This document shows positions 1 through 12,056 of a DNA stretch of 64,000 nucleotides, piece by piece. This stretch comes from Crotophaga sulcirostris. Lineage: Eukaryota > Chordata > Aves > Cuculiformes > Crotophagidae. The DNA lies in assembly GCA_013397455.1 (NCBI GenBank), contig VYZB01000223.1, forward strand, positions 1,253,274-1,317,273, in the 5' to 3' direction. The notes under the pieces were generated by a model. It saw only the letters and a list, made by a program, of their open reading frames with translations. It made no database searches and was not told the DNA's origin. The translations under genes were made by a program, and so were the position numbers. Every line of letters starts with the position of its first letter. Position 1 is the first letter of the stretch.

Positions 1-345
1 GGCGGCGGCTGCAGACCTCCCTGCGGGCAGAGCACACGTGAGGGCCCTCAGCGGCGGCCGAGGAGCGGCCCGAGTCCCCGGGGGGCAGAGCTGGCAGAGC
101 CCGAATGCCCCCCGGCAGCGCCCCGAGCCCCCCACCAGCAGAGCTCCCCCCCCAACCCAGGGCCCCAGAGCCCGCGCCGCCGCAGCCTCACCTCACCTCA
201 CCTCCTCCCGCCCCGATGGCGCCCCGGAACTCCCGCCCCGCGCGCGCGGGGACGCAGCGCAGGCGGTGCAGCCGCTCCCGCAGCAATCGATGTGCCGAGC
301 GGCGCGTGCGCAGTGGCCGCGTTACAGGGCTGGCTCTGCTGGCGC
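1..345. promoter_or_regulatory. CpG island, probable promoter of a leftward gene
   Basis: Very GC- and CpG-rich stretch ending abruptly where a CR1 element begins. It contains an Ets-type core (CCGGAA, 224-229) and an NRF-1-like palindrome (301-312, one mismatch to the consensus on the minus strand). No TATA box is visible. This is the pattern of a housekeeping promoter. On the minus strand the sequence before 202 could be a non-coding first exon, because GAG|GTGAGG, a good splice donor, follows. In mammals KIF16B and SNRPB2 are divergent neighbours, so the 5' end of SNRPB2 is a plausible owner. That assignment is synteny-based inference, since no coding sequence of it is present. Confidence 0.6.
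186..206 (-). other. Candidate splice donor of a leftward non-coding first exon
   Basis: On the minus strand the triplicated unit GTGAG follows a purine-rich exon-like end. The best match to a donor is GAG|GTGAGG with the GT at 201-200. Two more GTGAGG copies follow at 5-base spacing, so the exact cut is ambiguous. No ATG lies in the preceding minus-strand CpG-rich sequence, consistent with a 5' UTR exon. Only the sequence pattern supports this. Confidence 0.3.
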
Positions 346-905
346 CACAGAATCACAGAGGGGTTTGGGTTGGAAGGGACGTTAAAGCCCATCCAGTTCC
401 ATGTCCCTATCGTGGGCAGGGACACCTCCCACCAGCCCAGGCTGCTCCAGGCCCCATTCAACCTGGCCTTGAACACCTCCAGGGAGGGGGCACCCACAGC
501 TTCCCTGGGCAACCTGGGCCAGGGCCTCACCACCCTCATCATGGAGAATTTCTTCCAAATGTCTAATCTAAATCTTCCCCCTTCCAGTTTAAAGCCATTC
601 CCCTTCATCTTATTACTCCTTGCCCTTATATAAAGCCCCTCCCCAGGTTTCTTGTAGCCCCTTCAGGTACTGGAAGGCTGCTATGAGGTCTCCCGGGAGC
701 ATTCTCCAGACTGAACAACCGCAAATCTCTTGTCCTGTCCTCACAGCAGAGGGGCTCCAGCCTCCTGATCATCTTCATAGCCTCCTCTAGACCCGTGCCA
801 ACAATTCCGTGTCCTTCTTGTGTTGGGGATTCCAGAACTGCATACAATACTCCAGGTGGGGTCTCACAAGAGTGGAGTAGAGGGAGAAAATCAACTCCCA
901 TGACC
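346..905 (-). mobile_element. CR1 LINE remnant, 5'-truncated
   Basis: Minus-oriented CR1. The 3' terminus is at the left (CACAGAATCACAGAG followed by the GGTTTGGGTTGGAA tail). Conceptual minus-strand translation shows the end of the reverse-transcriptase ORF ([19 protein letters not shown] and PREAVGAPSLEVFK), broken by stops and frame changes. It is a dead 5'-truncated copy abutting the CpG island. Confidence 0.9.
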
Positions 906-3900
906 TAATGGCCACTCTGTGCTGCTGCCAGCAGCAAGAGAAAAGGTGACACAGGCCAGAGCGCCATTCCATTTAAATAACATGGAGCATTAGGCTCTGA
1001 CTGTTGTTTGTTCCGGGCCCTCAGGGCAAAATGGGGACCACCTGCCCCAGGCTCCAGCACTGCTCTCTGCCCGTGCAGTAAGAACATTAGCTTTTTGTAT
1101 CTTCACAGTTGACACCTGATACAGCAAGCTGTGGAGAGTGAAGTGAAGAAATAACTTAAAAATACCTGTAGACATCCATTAGCTGACATTGGTTTTGATA
1201 TTGAAAAGGCAATGTACGTGAGCATGTAATTTCTTGAAGGTACTTTGAAAAATCCTACAGTTGTGGCAGCGCCAGGATAAATAAACAAAACAGAGATTGA
1301 GGTTGCAACCTTTGAATTTTTGGAATAATTTTGCAGGCTGCATACCTTCATTTCTATGAATAAGTATGCAGTCTTTCACAGAAACAATTTTAAGTTGCAA
1401 AGGTTTTACCTGACTGCATATCAAAAAGAAGTTCTCTGGGGGGATGAATTTAATAAGTTCTTGCTTGAACTATAAATTGTGTTTGGACAGGTCATCTCTT
1501 TGTAAAGAGATGGGAATATTAGGCAGAGGGTTGTTAGTTCAGTTAAGTTTCAGGAAGAAATACCCAACATTACTTTCAGATTCTAGAGCATAATGAAAAT
1601 CTAATATTTAGGAAGCCTATAAAGAATGACATTTAAGTGAGTTGAATGTAAGAGAGTAAAAAAAGCTCTTGACTGAGATATTAATTACCAGTGGAAGACA
1701 ACAGTTTGTTCTTCAGTTGTTTATAGCGTTGCATGGTATGGGGAATGATGTGCCAGTGTGATGCTCTGTGCAATGTATGTGTACCAAAAATCCATCCGAT
1801 GATAGACAACAGTTCTGGTTGGATTTTAGGGTCCATTTTATTTTCCTTTGTTTATTGTCTCAGAAATAGTTGTTAAGACAAAGCATAAATTTGAAATCCA
1901 AGCATGAAAAATGCATTAAAACACTTTTTCAGAAAGGCTGACTGTGCTATTCTATGTGTTGATCAGCAGTATAGACTATGTAACTTCATAATTTAGTAAC
2001 AATGTTCAAAACTCCTTATTTATTATTGAACCAACACAGCTAATGGAATTTGTCTCATAGAATCAAAAATACTGACATTATTATTGATTTTTAAAAGAAA
2101 GTTCTTGAACTGTTCATACAGAAGACACTAAAGAAAACAAACACATGAAAAACTGCAACCTAGCACAAAATAAGGAGGAATTCATGACTTCTGTAATTCT
2201 TCCAGTGATGTACCACGCTCATACTTGCTCAGAGTCACTTTGATCACAGTTGATCTATTCTTGCAGAATTTGAATGCAATAAAACAGAAAAGCTGTGTCT
2301 TTCCTGCTCCTCAGGTGGGATTTCACAGTGCCTGCCAGTTCAATTGAAGTGACATTCATTCCTTGCGTTGGCTTCCCCCCCACCTCCCTAAGGTTTATTT
2401 GGATTACTTTTGTTTTCTAAATCCCCAAACAGAGAGGTACAGTGCTCTCACGCTCACTAAAGTGTTCATTTCTTTAAAGTCCCTGAAAGCTTGAAGTATT
2501 GTAAAAATTGATTTCAAGTTTCTTAGCAAGAAAGCCCATAGCAACTTAGTAAGCAATTATAATTTATCATGAACATAACGAGCTGGAAACATACTTCCAG
2601 CTTGAACAGGTCACTGCTTTGTCAGAGGTTGTCAGTGTTGGAGAGCACAGAGGTCATGAAAATATCTTTGTAGCCACTGCTCCTCGCCTCTCCTGCCCTT
2701 TGGTCAAGGTCAAGGAAACCTAGCATTTCATTATTATTACTGTTGGTTGTTATGAAACCTGTAACAAAAAGTGGTTTTTTTCCCTTCATCTTTCCTTTCT
2801 AAATTCAGTGCAATTCTCTGAACTAAAGCAGAACAATAACTGACAGCTGTGTATAGTCGAAGCTTCACAACACTGTGTGATCCTCACAGCTTTGGTTGGG
2901 TCCACATACATGTAATGATGCTTCACACTTTTTCCAGTTGTCGCCTTGAAGATTGTGGAATTGTTAAAGTAAACTTACTCTAATTTATCAGTATAGAAAT
3001 ATTTTCATCTCACCTCTGTGTGTGTGTAAGCAAAATCACATGCTAGAAGAAAACATGAGTATGAATTCTTTGAGATATGGACGGAATGGTCTTGAGAAAT
3101 TCTGTTCTGCCCTTTCACTGATGTGTTCTGCTGTGTTAAGGAGCATGATAAAATAACACATCACTAAACATTGGGACATGGACAAAGACAATGAACAATA
3201 ATTACAGGAAATATGGAAATTCCCTAGCAAGTACAAACAGTGTTGCTGTGAGCACTTACAATGTCAATGTACATGAAAGCTCACATTTAAGACAGAAAAG
3301 ATTCTTTGAAGGGTGAACAACTTAGGGATCTATATTCAATTGGAAGGTGCAAAAGAGAAGGAAATGTGTCCTATAAATCAGTGGTTGCTGGGCAGTCATA
3401 CTGACTGCCATCCACTAGTGCAAATTGCCAGAAGGGGCTGAGGAGGCTGCAGTGATTTACAGGTTATTGTTCACATGGTCTCTGAAAACTAACAAAGCAA
3501 AGCGAACGGACAATGTGATGGCAGGAGAAATTTAGTATTGACATGCACGGCAAAGCACTTGGAAAAGCATTATTTGAACCACTTGAAATAACTGTAACCT
3601 CTCAGGAAGAGGACCTGACTGACCTCCCTTGGGGGACAATAAAATACCCAGTGGTAGGGAGAGAGGCAAACAGAAATACCATGCAGAAGGGGAAAAATGT
3701 ACTGCAGTTCTTTTAGTAAGGCTGTGTCATAATTACTAAAAAGATGTTTGAATGTACGGCTGTTTGATGTAAAAGAAAAGAACCTTCACACGTTCATCTG
3801 ACATTTTTTATTGGCAGTTTATACTTTTAATTATTAAATGCACTACCGGACAGACCTTTCAGGTAGATGATGAAATTTAGTCAAGGGAGCTTCACCAATC

Positions 3901-6900
3901 AAGGGAAGGGTACATCATCATAACCAATTATTTATTACTGTTGTTTCAGAGGGAAATCATTCTATCATGATTAAAATAACTGTTTGCTTGTTCTGTTGAC
4001 CAAGTCACCTTTCTCCCTTACCAAGACCACAGGAAAAAACAGCAGAGCACTTTATTTCTTGACATGTGTTTCTAGTTTATGGCAACAGAAAACAGTTGCA
4101 TTGTTTTAAAAAAAATACCATTGTTAAGTGAACCAGAATTAAATTATAAATACTTGATGTTAATTAGTTATAATTAGTTAATTAGTTATATCCAGCATAA
4201 ACTGTGAAATGAGTATATTTCATCTTTGTGTTTTATCAAGAATACTTGGGAAAAATAAAAGAATTTGTAGAGGGGCCTCCGCAGGTCACACAGCAAACCC
4301 ATTCAACAGAGGCCATCTGAGTTCACTAGTGAACTCTTTTTCATTTCAGCTGGGTTTCTTCAATTTTAGGGCCCACAAGATGACAGCAACTATTATTGCT
4401 CTACTAATACCTTAAAGTTTCAATTATCTTGAGGGTTTTTGGAAGTCAGTAATAGACCACCTCCCTGCCCCTCCCCCTACAAAGCACAAACCCCAGATGG
4501 AAGGCTCTGTGCCGCAGAGACCCTGCCAAAGCTTCGGCACAGCTCCTCACTCAGTTCCCCTGTGGTCATATGCTGCTTGCAGACTGACCTCTCCTTCATG
4601 GGGGAGCCTGTGCCCTCCTAGAGCAGCTGCTGAGCAGCAACTTCTAGGGCCTTGCGTATCTTACTTTACACTGCTGCTTCAGTCCCCTGGGAAAACAGAA
4701 ATTGCAAGTATGCTGAACAACGCCCTTAACAGAGAAACAACGACTTTGCTACATTTATCATCATGGTGATTCCCTATTAGTTTAGGTGTGCTAATATAGT
4801 GGAAAAGATGAACTATGGGTACCATTTTTAATTTCATACAGTTGGTTCCAAATTAGTTCAGGGTGCTGGGGGTTGTCCTTTTTTTTAGTATTGCTTGGTG
4901 GCAGTGCCATCTGTCCACACTGTAACTCTTCACTGGGAAGAAAAGCAGCACACTGGTTTATTATCATGCAAGAATACCTGCATTCCTTCCCTTTTTCTTT
5001 GAGTTTGGGTTATTTTTTTAGTTTTACTGGAATCAGCGTACTAATGTAGTGTAAGCGATGTGACTTACACTGAGAGTTTGAAATGGAAGACTTTTCAGTC
5101 CTAATACAAGTGATACATGGTAGTATAGGAATATCAAGATTTAGCTTGGCTGAGAAGCCAGGAAAACAAGTGGAACAGGGCTCTGTGCAACATGCTCATG
5201 GGGGAAACCAGGTGTGAGAGGGATGGGCTCTCCCAGGGAATGTAACCCTGTCTAGAGCAGAGCTAGGAAACCAGCAACTAGTGACAGAGCATGACCTGCT
5301 AGAGGAACAAGCCTGGGTGATCCATGAAGCCAACAGCATTTGGTAAAACAGCTGGAGAAGACATCACTTTGGGATGTGGAGACAGAGGGACAGCCATACA
5401 CTGGAAGAGGTGGGCTGGGGGCCCTGATGCAAACTACAGCCACCTGACGGACTTCTGGGCATGTTACCTCTATCTCTGAGCTTGAAGCAGTGGGAAAAAA
5501 GGAGGCTAGAGGTGATGTTTGCAACAGTCAAGATAAACTGTGGTAGAGATGAGTAGGAAGCTCAGCCTGCTTTAAGCAGCTTTGATGGGCTGGAAGTTGG
5601 GTGAACATTGCCTAGAGGGTGGGCACAGTGGTCTCGAATAGCTGGTGGCACCACTATGAAGCTGAAGAAGCCCCTCGCCACATGGAGAGGGAACAGAGCA
5701 TGTGCTGGGTGGAAGGGCAAACCTGCCCTTGAAAACACAGATTTCTGGGGAAGCAGTCAGGTATGCCCAGAGGAGAATCTCAAGAGCACAGAGCTGGTTA
5801 CATCAGTCCTATCCGAAGAAGGAGGTCTGCCCAGCGGAAGGTTTCCACAGTGCCTACTGGGAGCTTGCTATCACCATCAAATGTGGGGCTCTGTGAACAG
5901 TAAGATCCTATAAAGAAGCTCTTAGATTTCCAAAAGCTTCTTTCTCTAGCCAGCTCAGCCTTGAAATTGCTAAGACCCATGCCAGCATCAAGTTATGAAG
6001 CCATAAATAAGCTTGTTTATTACTAGTCTTACGGTTAATAATTACTGCAGTTTGGGCAAACAGCAGTATTAAGCACCTCTAACAAGTTCTGCCTGGGCTT
6101 GTGTTGAAGCTCTGCCAGTTCCCCTTATGGGTACTAATAAAGCTTGTGAGTTATTTTGATTGTTTCATTCCTTCAAACGTTTATTGATTTAAATCATTTA
6201 GTTCTCAGTCACAGCAGACACTGGGGAGCTGATGGTAAGTTATACCATCTTTGGTACTTGAATTGGCTGTAAATTTACCATATCTGGTAGACTCAACTTG
6301 GCTATAAATTTTTGTAGTGCTCCTAAAGCTTGTCTGGCTGTGGAAAAGACTGGATGTGTTGTGCTGGGAGTCAGAGTGCCTTTTAGCACTTATTTCTCAT
6401 TTAGCCTCAGGGTGATAGAGCCCCTTCCAAGTGTTAGGGTTCTCCTGTGCCATCCCTTTAAAAAAGCTGTACGTCAAGAAATAGTGTAGGTCAAGAGCAA
6501 CATCAAACGTGGCTTCAATCTTCTCTCCATCAGAATTCCACATGGAGCAGCTCTGCACAGGTTTGCTTTCTAAAAGACTCTGTTCTGACTATGATTTACA
6601 CCATCTTACCTTCAGCAATGTGAAAATAAATCTCAGCTCTGTGAGATGAGATCTTACCTCCGAATGAATAAATTTCCCACCTCCAAAGAGTGAAATGAGA
6701 ACAGGTGCTTGAATATATGAACATATGAATCTTAAAATTAAGTGTGCAGGTGGTTTAAGACAATCTTTTCCACCGCAGTTCTGGTTACAAAGTAGGGCTA
6801 TACAATATTAAGCAGTCAACATAATAAATCAAATAAAAATTTCCTGTTTTCAGCCTGACAGGCAATTATTTCACATACAGCTGGTTGTAATTTTTCAGGA

Positions 6901-9900
6901 GAAAACTAGTAGTGACAAAACCCCTTTTGTTTAAGAATATTTTTATAAATTATATTAAATTTTTATAAAAGGTGCTTGTTATTCATAAAATGGATTAAAC
7001 ACTTTAACATTTTCAAGCACTGAAAAGTTTATTAAAAATAGGTATTTTGTTCTTTTCTTTCAAGGCAGAGGAATTATGAAGTCTCCCCATACTCCTCCTT
7101 CTGCTTCCTTAATTCTGTGTGGAGTGATAGTTTAACCTGGAGAATCCCATTCAACCGATACAACTTCATTACTTTGAGGTTAGTTGGTTTTCAGATAAAT
7201 GTGAAAATGAGATCTTGCGGTTGCTATCTGAAGGTAACTCTACGTGGCTGCTGAAGGTGTGATTTCCAGCACAGGGAGACATTTCTGCTCTAACAGTAAT
7301 TTAGCTAGCTCATGAAGCAATAACATCAAGGTGACAAGTTCTGAAAAACCACTGGTGACCTCAGGGACTTGGATGGCAGCTTTTCACTGCTTTTCCTTCT
7401 CCTGCTTGATTCAGGTAGGCATTGAAACCATAAAGCAGATGAAAAAAGTGATCTCCCCACCTCTCCTCCATCCAAGAGCATGGGGCAGAGTCAGCTGGTA
7501 GGAGTTTGTCAGTGAAGATGCACCTATTGAGTAGTATTACCTTAAAATATAGTGCTGCCTTCTGGACTCCCCTCTTCCAGTCCTGCAGTAAAATGCTAGA
7601 AATATAGTACTACTTTTTCCACATTGTATAAAATCTCAGCTAAACAATATAGAGAAGGTGTAGTGTCTTTCTGTTTGCAAAATATTTTTGGGTTGTCTTT
7701 TTTTTTACGTTCACGCTTTAAGTAGTCCACCTAGTCCATCAGTCACTGTGAATATTTAATCTTTCCTAATGCTGTATTAGGAATAAAGCAGTGTTAACCA
7801 TTCACAAGAAAAAACAAATCAAAGTTTGGTTGTTGAAAATGTATTTTCTGTGAAAGAGAAGAAATTTCTATAGTCTCTCCTATGCAATATTATTAATATC
7901 AAATAAAGTTACAAATCTATTTCTGATCCAGTTCTCCTACACTGGATTTGCATGTTCCCAGTAAACACCCTCTGTACCTCAGTTTCCAACCAGGCAGCAG
8001 CTGCTGATCCACAAAGGACAGCCTGAAGTCTCTCAGCTCTGGCAAATCTGCCTCTAATCTTCTGAACATAGGGACTGTGAGTAGACACTGGCATCCAAAA
8101 CATGTCTGAGGGGGAGTCAGCTAATTGGTTGCATTTGGACTTTATGATGCTGCATCCATGCCTGCTCTTTGTAGCTAAGTAGCAAACAAGGCTTGGGACT
8201 GTCAACTGCCCCTTCGGACTTCAGCAAAATTTGAACTCTCAATTTCAGGTGATACTCAAAGGGAGAAATCCATAGCCTGGGGAAGGAATAGTCTGTCCTT
8301 TATTCGAAGTGGTTCTATCAGTGAGGAGAGGATGAACATTGTTGCTTGGTGCTCAGTGCTCACGTCTCTTCACCCTGTGTGACTTTCCCCAGTCCATTGT
8401 GGCTGTCAAGGTGTCACCTCTTGGCCCTGTGTACTGAGACTCCATGTGTGTATAAATGACTGCAGCCATGGACTGTGTCACAGCTTGCAGGTCAGGCGTT
8501 GTCTTTCCCTTCTTTAGGGAGTCCTTCGGAAATGTTAATTTTTCTGTGGCACCTCTGCTTATACACAGGGAAGTGACTTTGTTCAAGAGCCACAGCCTTT
8601 GAGCAAGTCAGCTGGGGATGCTGTCACCCTAAGAAATACCACTCAGCAGCCAGATTATATGCCATGAACCGTTTCTTCAGGAAATCCATCTTAAACTCAT
8701 TTTAGACTAACACGGCCAGAGCCATATATTACAGAAAGGGGCAGCTAACCCTTTAGGTCTGCTAAGTGTGATTGAAACACATTACTCACTTTCTCCCTAC
8801 CTGAACAGTTTTATCCAAGAAAACAATTGTTGAGGGGAAAAAAACTTGCTATGCAGACGGTCACAGAGCAATGTTAATGATCCAAAAGGTTTATTTGCCC
8901 TGACTTCAAGCCAGAGCCAGCTGCCAGAGGGAAAAGCACAGAAAATTAAGTGTTCCAGGCTATGCTCAGATCTTTTGAAGTCAAACAAATTTTGCTTTAG
9001 GACATTGAAGTATTAACAATATTGGCAGCATCAGTACAAACCTGTGTATTGATTCTTTGTCAATAAAGTGTATTTTTTCTTGATGATAAGACTATACAAT
9101 TTGTATCCAAATGCTGTGAAGTTGACAGCATTTTGGCATGAGCAAGCCCTTAGGGAAGGCAGACACAGTGCATAAGGGTCCATTCATTTGTTAAATGAAC
9201 ATTGCAACAGTAAGAGAAGCCCCACCAGGGCTGAAGAGGGAGTTTATAAGGAGTGAGGGTACAACGTGATGGTCACATGGGGTGAGAGGGCTGCAGATAC
9301 CCTGCATAATCTAATATAACCAATATAATGGAAATGAGAGATGCCTCTTGGTATCAAAATCCTGGTGGAAGTTCTCTATAAGCAAAACAGGGAATAATAG
9401 TATTTTCCTTTCTCCTTCCATATGCTTCAAAACCTGTCTTAATCCTAATTCAGAATTATTTTTGGGTGTTTGGTTGGGGTTTTTAAACCATTCCAGGTTT
9501 CCTCTAGTCTAAAAAAGATGCTTGCTAGAGGGTACCATTTCAGCTGAGAAATACTTCTAGTGGACAGCCAAGCCCCCAGTACAGCAGAGAGGCAGGAGTG
9601 TGATGTGCAGTCCCCCAGGGTAGTATCACAGTGATATGAGAGTATCCTGCCGCTTCCCTTTCTTCCCATACCAGCTGTAAAGGTTTCGGTTCAGTTCAGA
9701 GCCTCCAAAACAGCAGCTAACTATGGGGAGGAGAGGAAAAGTAGGTGAAGATTTTTTTATTTGAAAACACTCATAAGAGCCACTCTGTCTGCATCACCTT
9801 TTGCCTGCTAGGACTTCAAGGGGAACTTGCTCTTGGAGGGAGCAATCCTCTCTCCTAGTGCAACCACAATGGTATAAGATGCAAAAAGCACCGCCTGCTG

Positions 9901-10759
9901 CTTTTCTGCCATTAGTTACTTCTGCCTTATTTCTGTGCTAAGAAGGCTCAAGATTAATATCACTCAAATAGAAAGCTTAACATCCTCCTGATGTGGCTCT
10001 TTGTCATTTAGTCTTGGTATTAATGAAACAATATCTCTGTTTAAAAATGGAAATGCTAAATATTTTCCTTTTTAAAATAAAGGTCTATTATATGCTCAGT
10101 ATTAGATTTGTCACATTACCACACATTGATCCTGTAAACTGGTAAAATTACCCCAACCATTAAACCACCAGGAGCTCCAGATAGAATCAGTCTTGTTCTA
10201 TGCAATATGAGCAGAAATGGGATGGGATGTTTGGGGTGAAATAATATGATCAAACTCAAAAAGTAAATGTATAGAAAGAAAAATAGAAGTGTTTTTTACA
10301 TAAAAAATGACATTAATAATGCTTTTACCATGCAGAAAAAAAGTGGTTTCATGTCTGAGTCTGATATTGCAGGAGCAGATGCCACTCATTCATTTCAGCA
10401 GAGCTCTCTGTAAAGATCTGCCGGCGGGATGAATATGGATTGTTAGCATTCATGAAAATGTCTCAGTGCTTTGTTGCCAGGAAACAGTAATGAAAGTATA
10501 GGGATGCCAGCTTGTTGATAGGGACACAGGGCGGCGGCATTAATCCTGTGCTTTGCAGACACGAGATCTCTATCATTTGCAAACATGAATGCCTGCACAG
10601 ACTGGCGGAAATTTCAGAAGGTTGTTTTACTAAAGTAGAAATTTGGAATGTTAAAAATGCTTAAGCCAACAACAGCATCATGTTAGAACTCCGAAAAACC
10701 TCCTCGACCCTGTAGACTTGCCTTTGCGAGGATCAGGGACCATCAGGTGTTATCATTAT
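906..10759. other. Intergenic DNA without recognised genes
   Basis: No exon-like coding segment, RNA gene or clear transposon was recognised. Open frames here are short, lack family motifs and overlap one another. Small simple-sequence features are a TG run near 3016-3027 and an AT-rich TAATTAG cluster at 4160-4190. A less AT-rich patch at about 10390-10620 could be a conserved non-coding element but needs alignment. Confidence 0.6.
4160..4190. repeat. Clustered TAATTAG motifs
   Basis: Three TTAATTAG/TAATTAG units occur within about 30 bases, each containing the TAATTA core bound by many homeodomain proteins. It may simply be a short AT-rich tandem repeat. No other regulatory evidence is visible. 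Confidence 0.4.
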
Positions 10760-12056
10760 CATAGAATCATAGAACCATCTGGTTGGAAAAGACCTCTGAG
10801 ATCGTCTAGTCCAACTGTACCTGTCCACTTACTAAACCATGTCCCTGAGCACCTCATCTACCTGTCTTTTAAACACCTCCAGGGATGGTGACTCAACCAC
10901 CTCCCTGGGCAGCGACTCCAGTGTGTGACAACCATTTCAGTAAAAAAAAAGCTTTCCTAATATCAACTCCGAACCTCTTTGGTGTAACTTGCAGCCATTT
11001 CCTCTCATCGTATCACCTGTCACTTGGGAGAAGAGACCAATACTCACCTCGCTACACCCTCCATTCAGGCAGTTGTAGACAGTGATGAGGTCTCCCCTCA
11101 GCCTCCTCTTCTCCAAGCTAAACAACCCCAGTTCCCTCCGCTGCTCCTCATAACACTTGTTGTCCAAACCCTTCACCAGCTTTGTTGCTCTTCTCTGAAC
11201 GTGCTCCAGCAGCTCAATGTCCTTCTTGTAGTGAGGGGCCCAAAACTGAACACAGCACTTGAGGTGTGGCCTCACCGAGGTACAGGGGTACAATCACTGC
11301 CCTGGTCCTGCTGACCACGTTGTTTCTGATACAGGCCAAGATGCCATTGGCCTTCTTAGCCACCTGGGCACACTGCTGGCTCATGTTCAGACAGCTGTTA
11401 ACCACACCCCCAGGGCCTTCTCTGCCAGGCAGCTCTCCAGCCATTTGTCTCCAAGTCTGTAACACTGCCTGGGGTTGTTGTTTCCCAAGTGCAGGACTCG
11501 GCACTTGGTCTTGTTGAACCTCATCCCATTGGTTTCAGCCCATCGATCCAGCCTGTCCAGATTCCTCTGCAGAGCTTCCCTTCCTTCAAGCAGATCAACA
11601 CTGCCACCCAGCTTAGTGTCATCCTCAAACTTACTAAAGGTGCACTCAATCCCCTCATCCAGATAGTTGATAAAGATATTAAACAGAACTGGACCCAGCT
11701 CTGAACCCTGAGGGACACCACTTGTGACCGGCCTCCAACTGGTTTTAACTCCATCTACCACCACTCTCTGGGCTCGGCCATCCAGCCAGTTTTTTAACCC
11801 AGCAGAGGGTGTGCCTGTCCAGGCCAATGGCAGCCAGTTCCTCAAGCGGAATATTGTGAGAAACGGTGTCAAAGGCTTTACCAAAGTCCAAGTACACCAA
11901 ATCCGCTGCCTTCCCCTCATCCATTAAACGGGTAACCCTGCCATAGAAGGAGATCAGGTTGGTCTGGCAGGACCTGCCTTTCATAAACCCATATTGACTG
12001 GGCCTGATCATGGGATTGTCCTGCACATGCTGTATGATAGCACTCAAGATGATTTG
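10760..12056 (-). mobile_element. CR1 LINE, long 5'-truncated copy
   Basis: Minus-oriented CR1 of about 1.3 kb. The 3' end at 10760 has two CATAGAAT-type octamers followed by the GGTTGGAAAAGACC tail. Reading leftwards from 12056, the translation covers the middle and C-terminal reverse transcriptase: [52 protein letters not shown], then [20 protein letters not shown]. The catalytic FADD-type motif is altered (FEDD). The frame changes several times, so it is non-functional. The 5' part (ORF1, endonuclease) is missing, as is usual for CR1. Confidence 0.95.

Noticed and set aside
38..566. Pro/Arg-rich plus-strand frames in the left CpG island
   Set aside because: They run straight from the island into a minus-oriented CR1 and are explained by the high GC content.
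2050..2075. CATAGAATC octamer resembling a CR1 3' end
   Set aside because: Only one octamer, with no CR1 tail sequence beside it.
11387..12047. Minus-strand frames that look like a reverse transcriptase gene
   Set aside because: They are fragments of a 5'-truncated, frame-broken CR1 element, so they are listed as a mobile element and not as genes.
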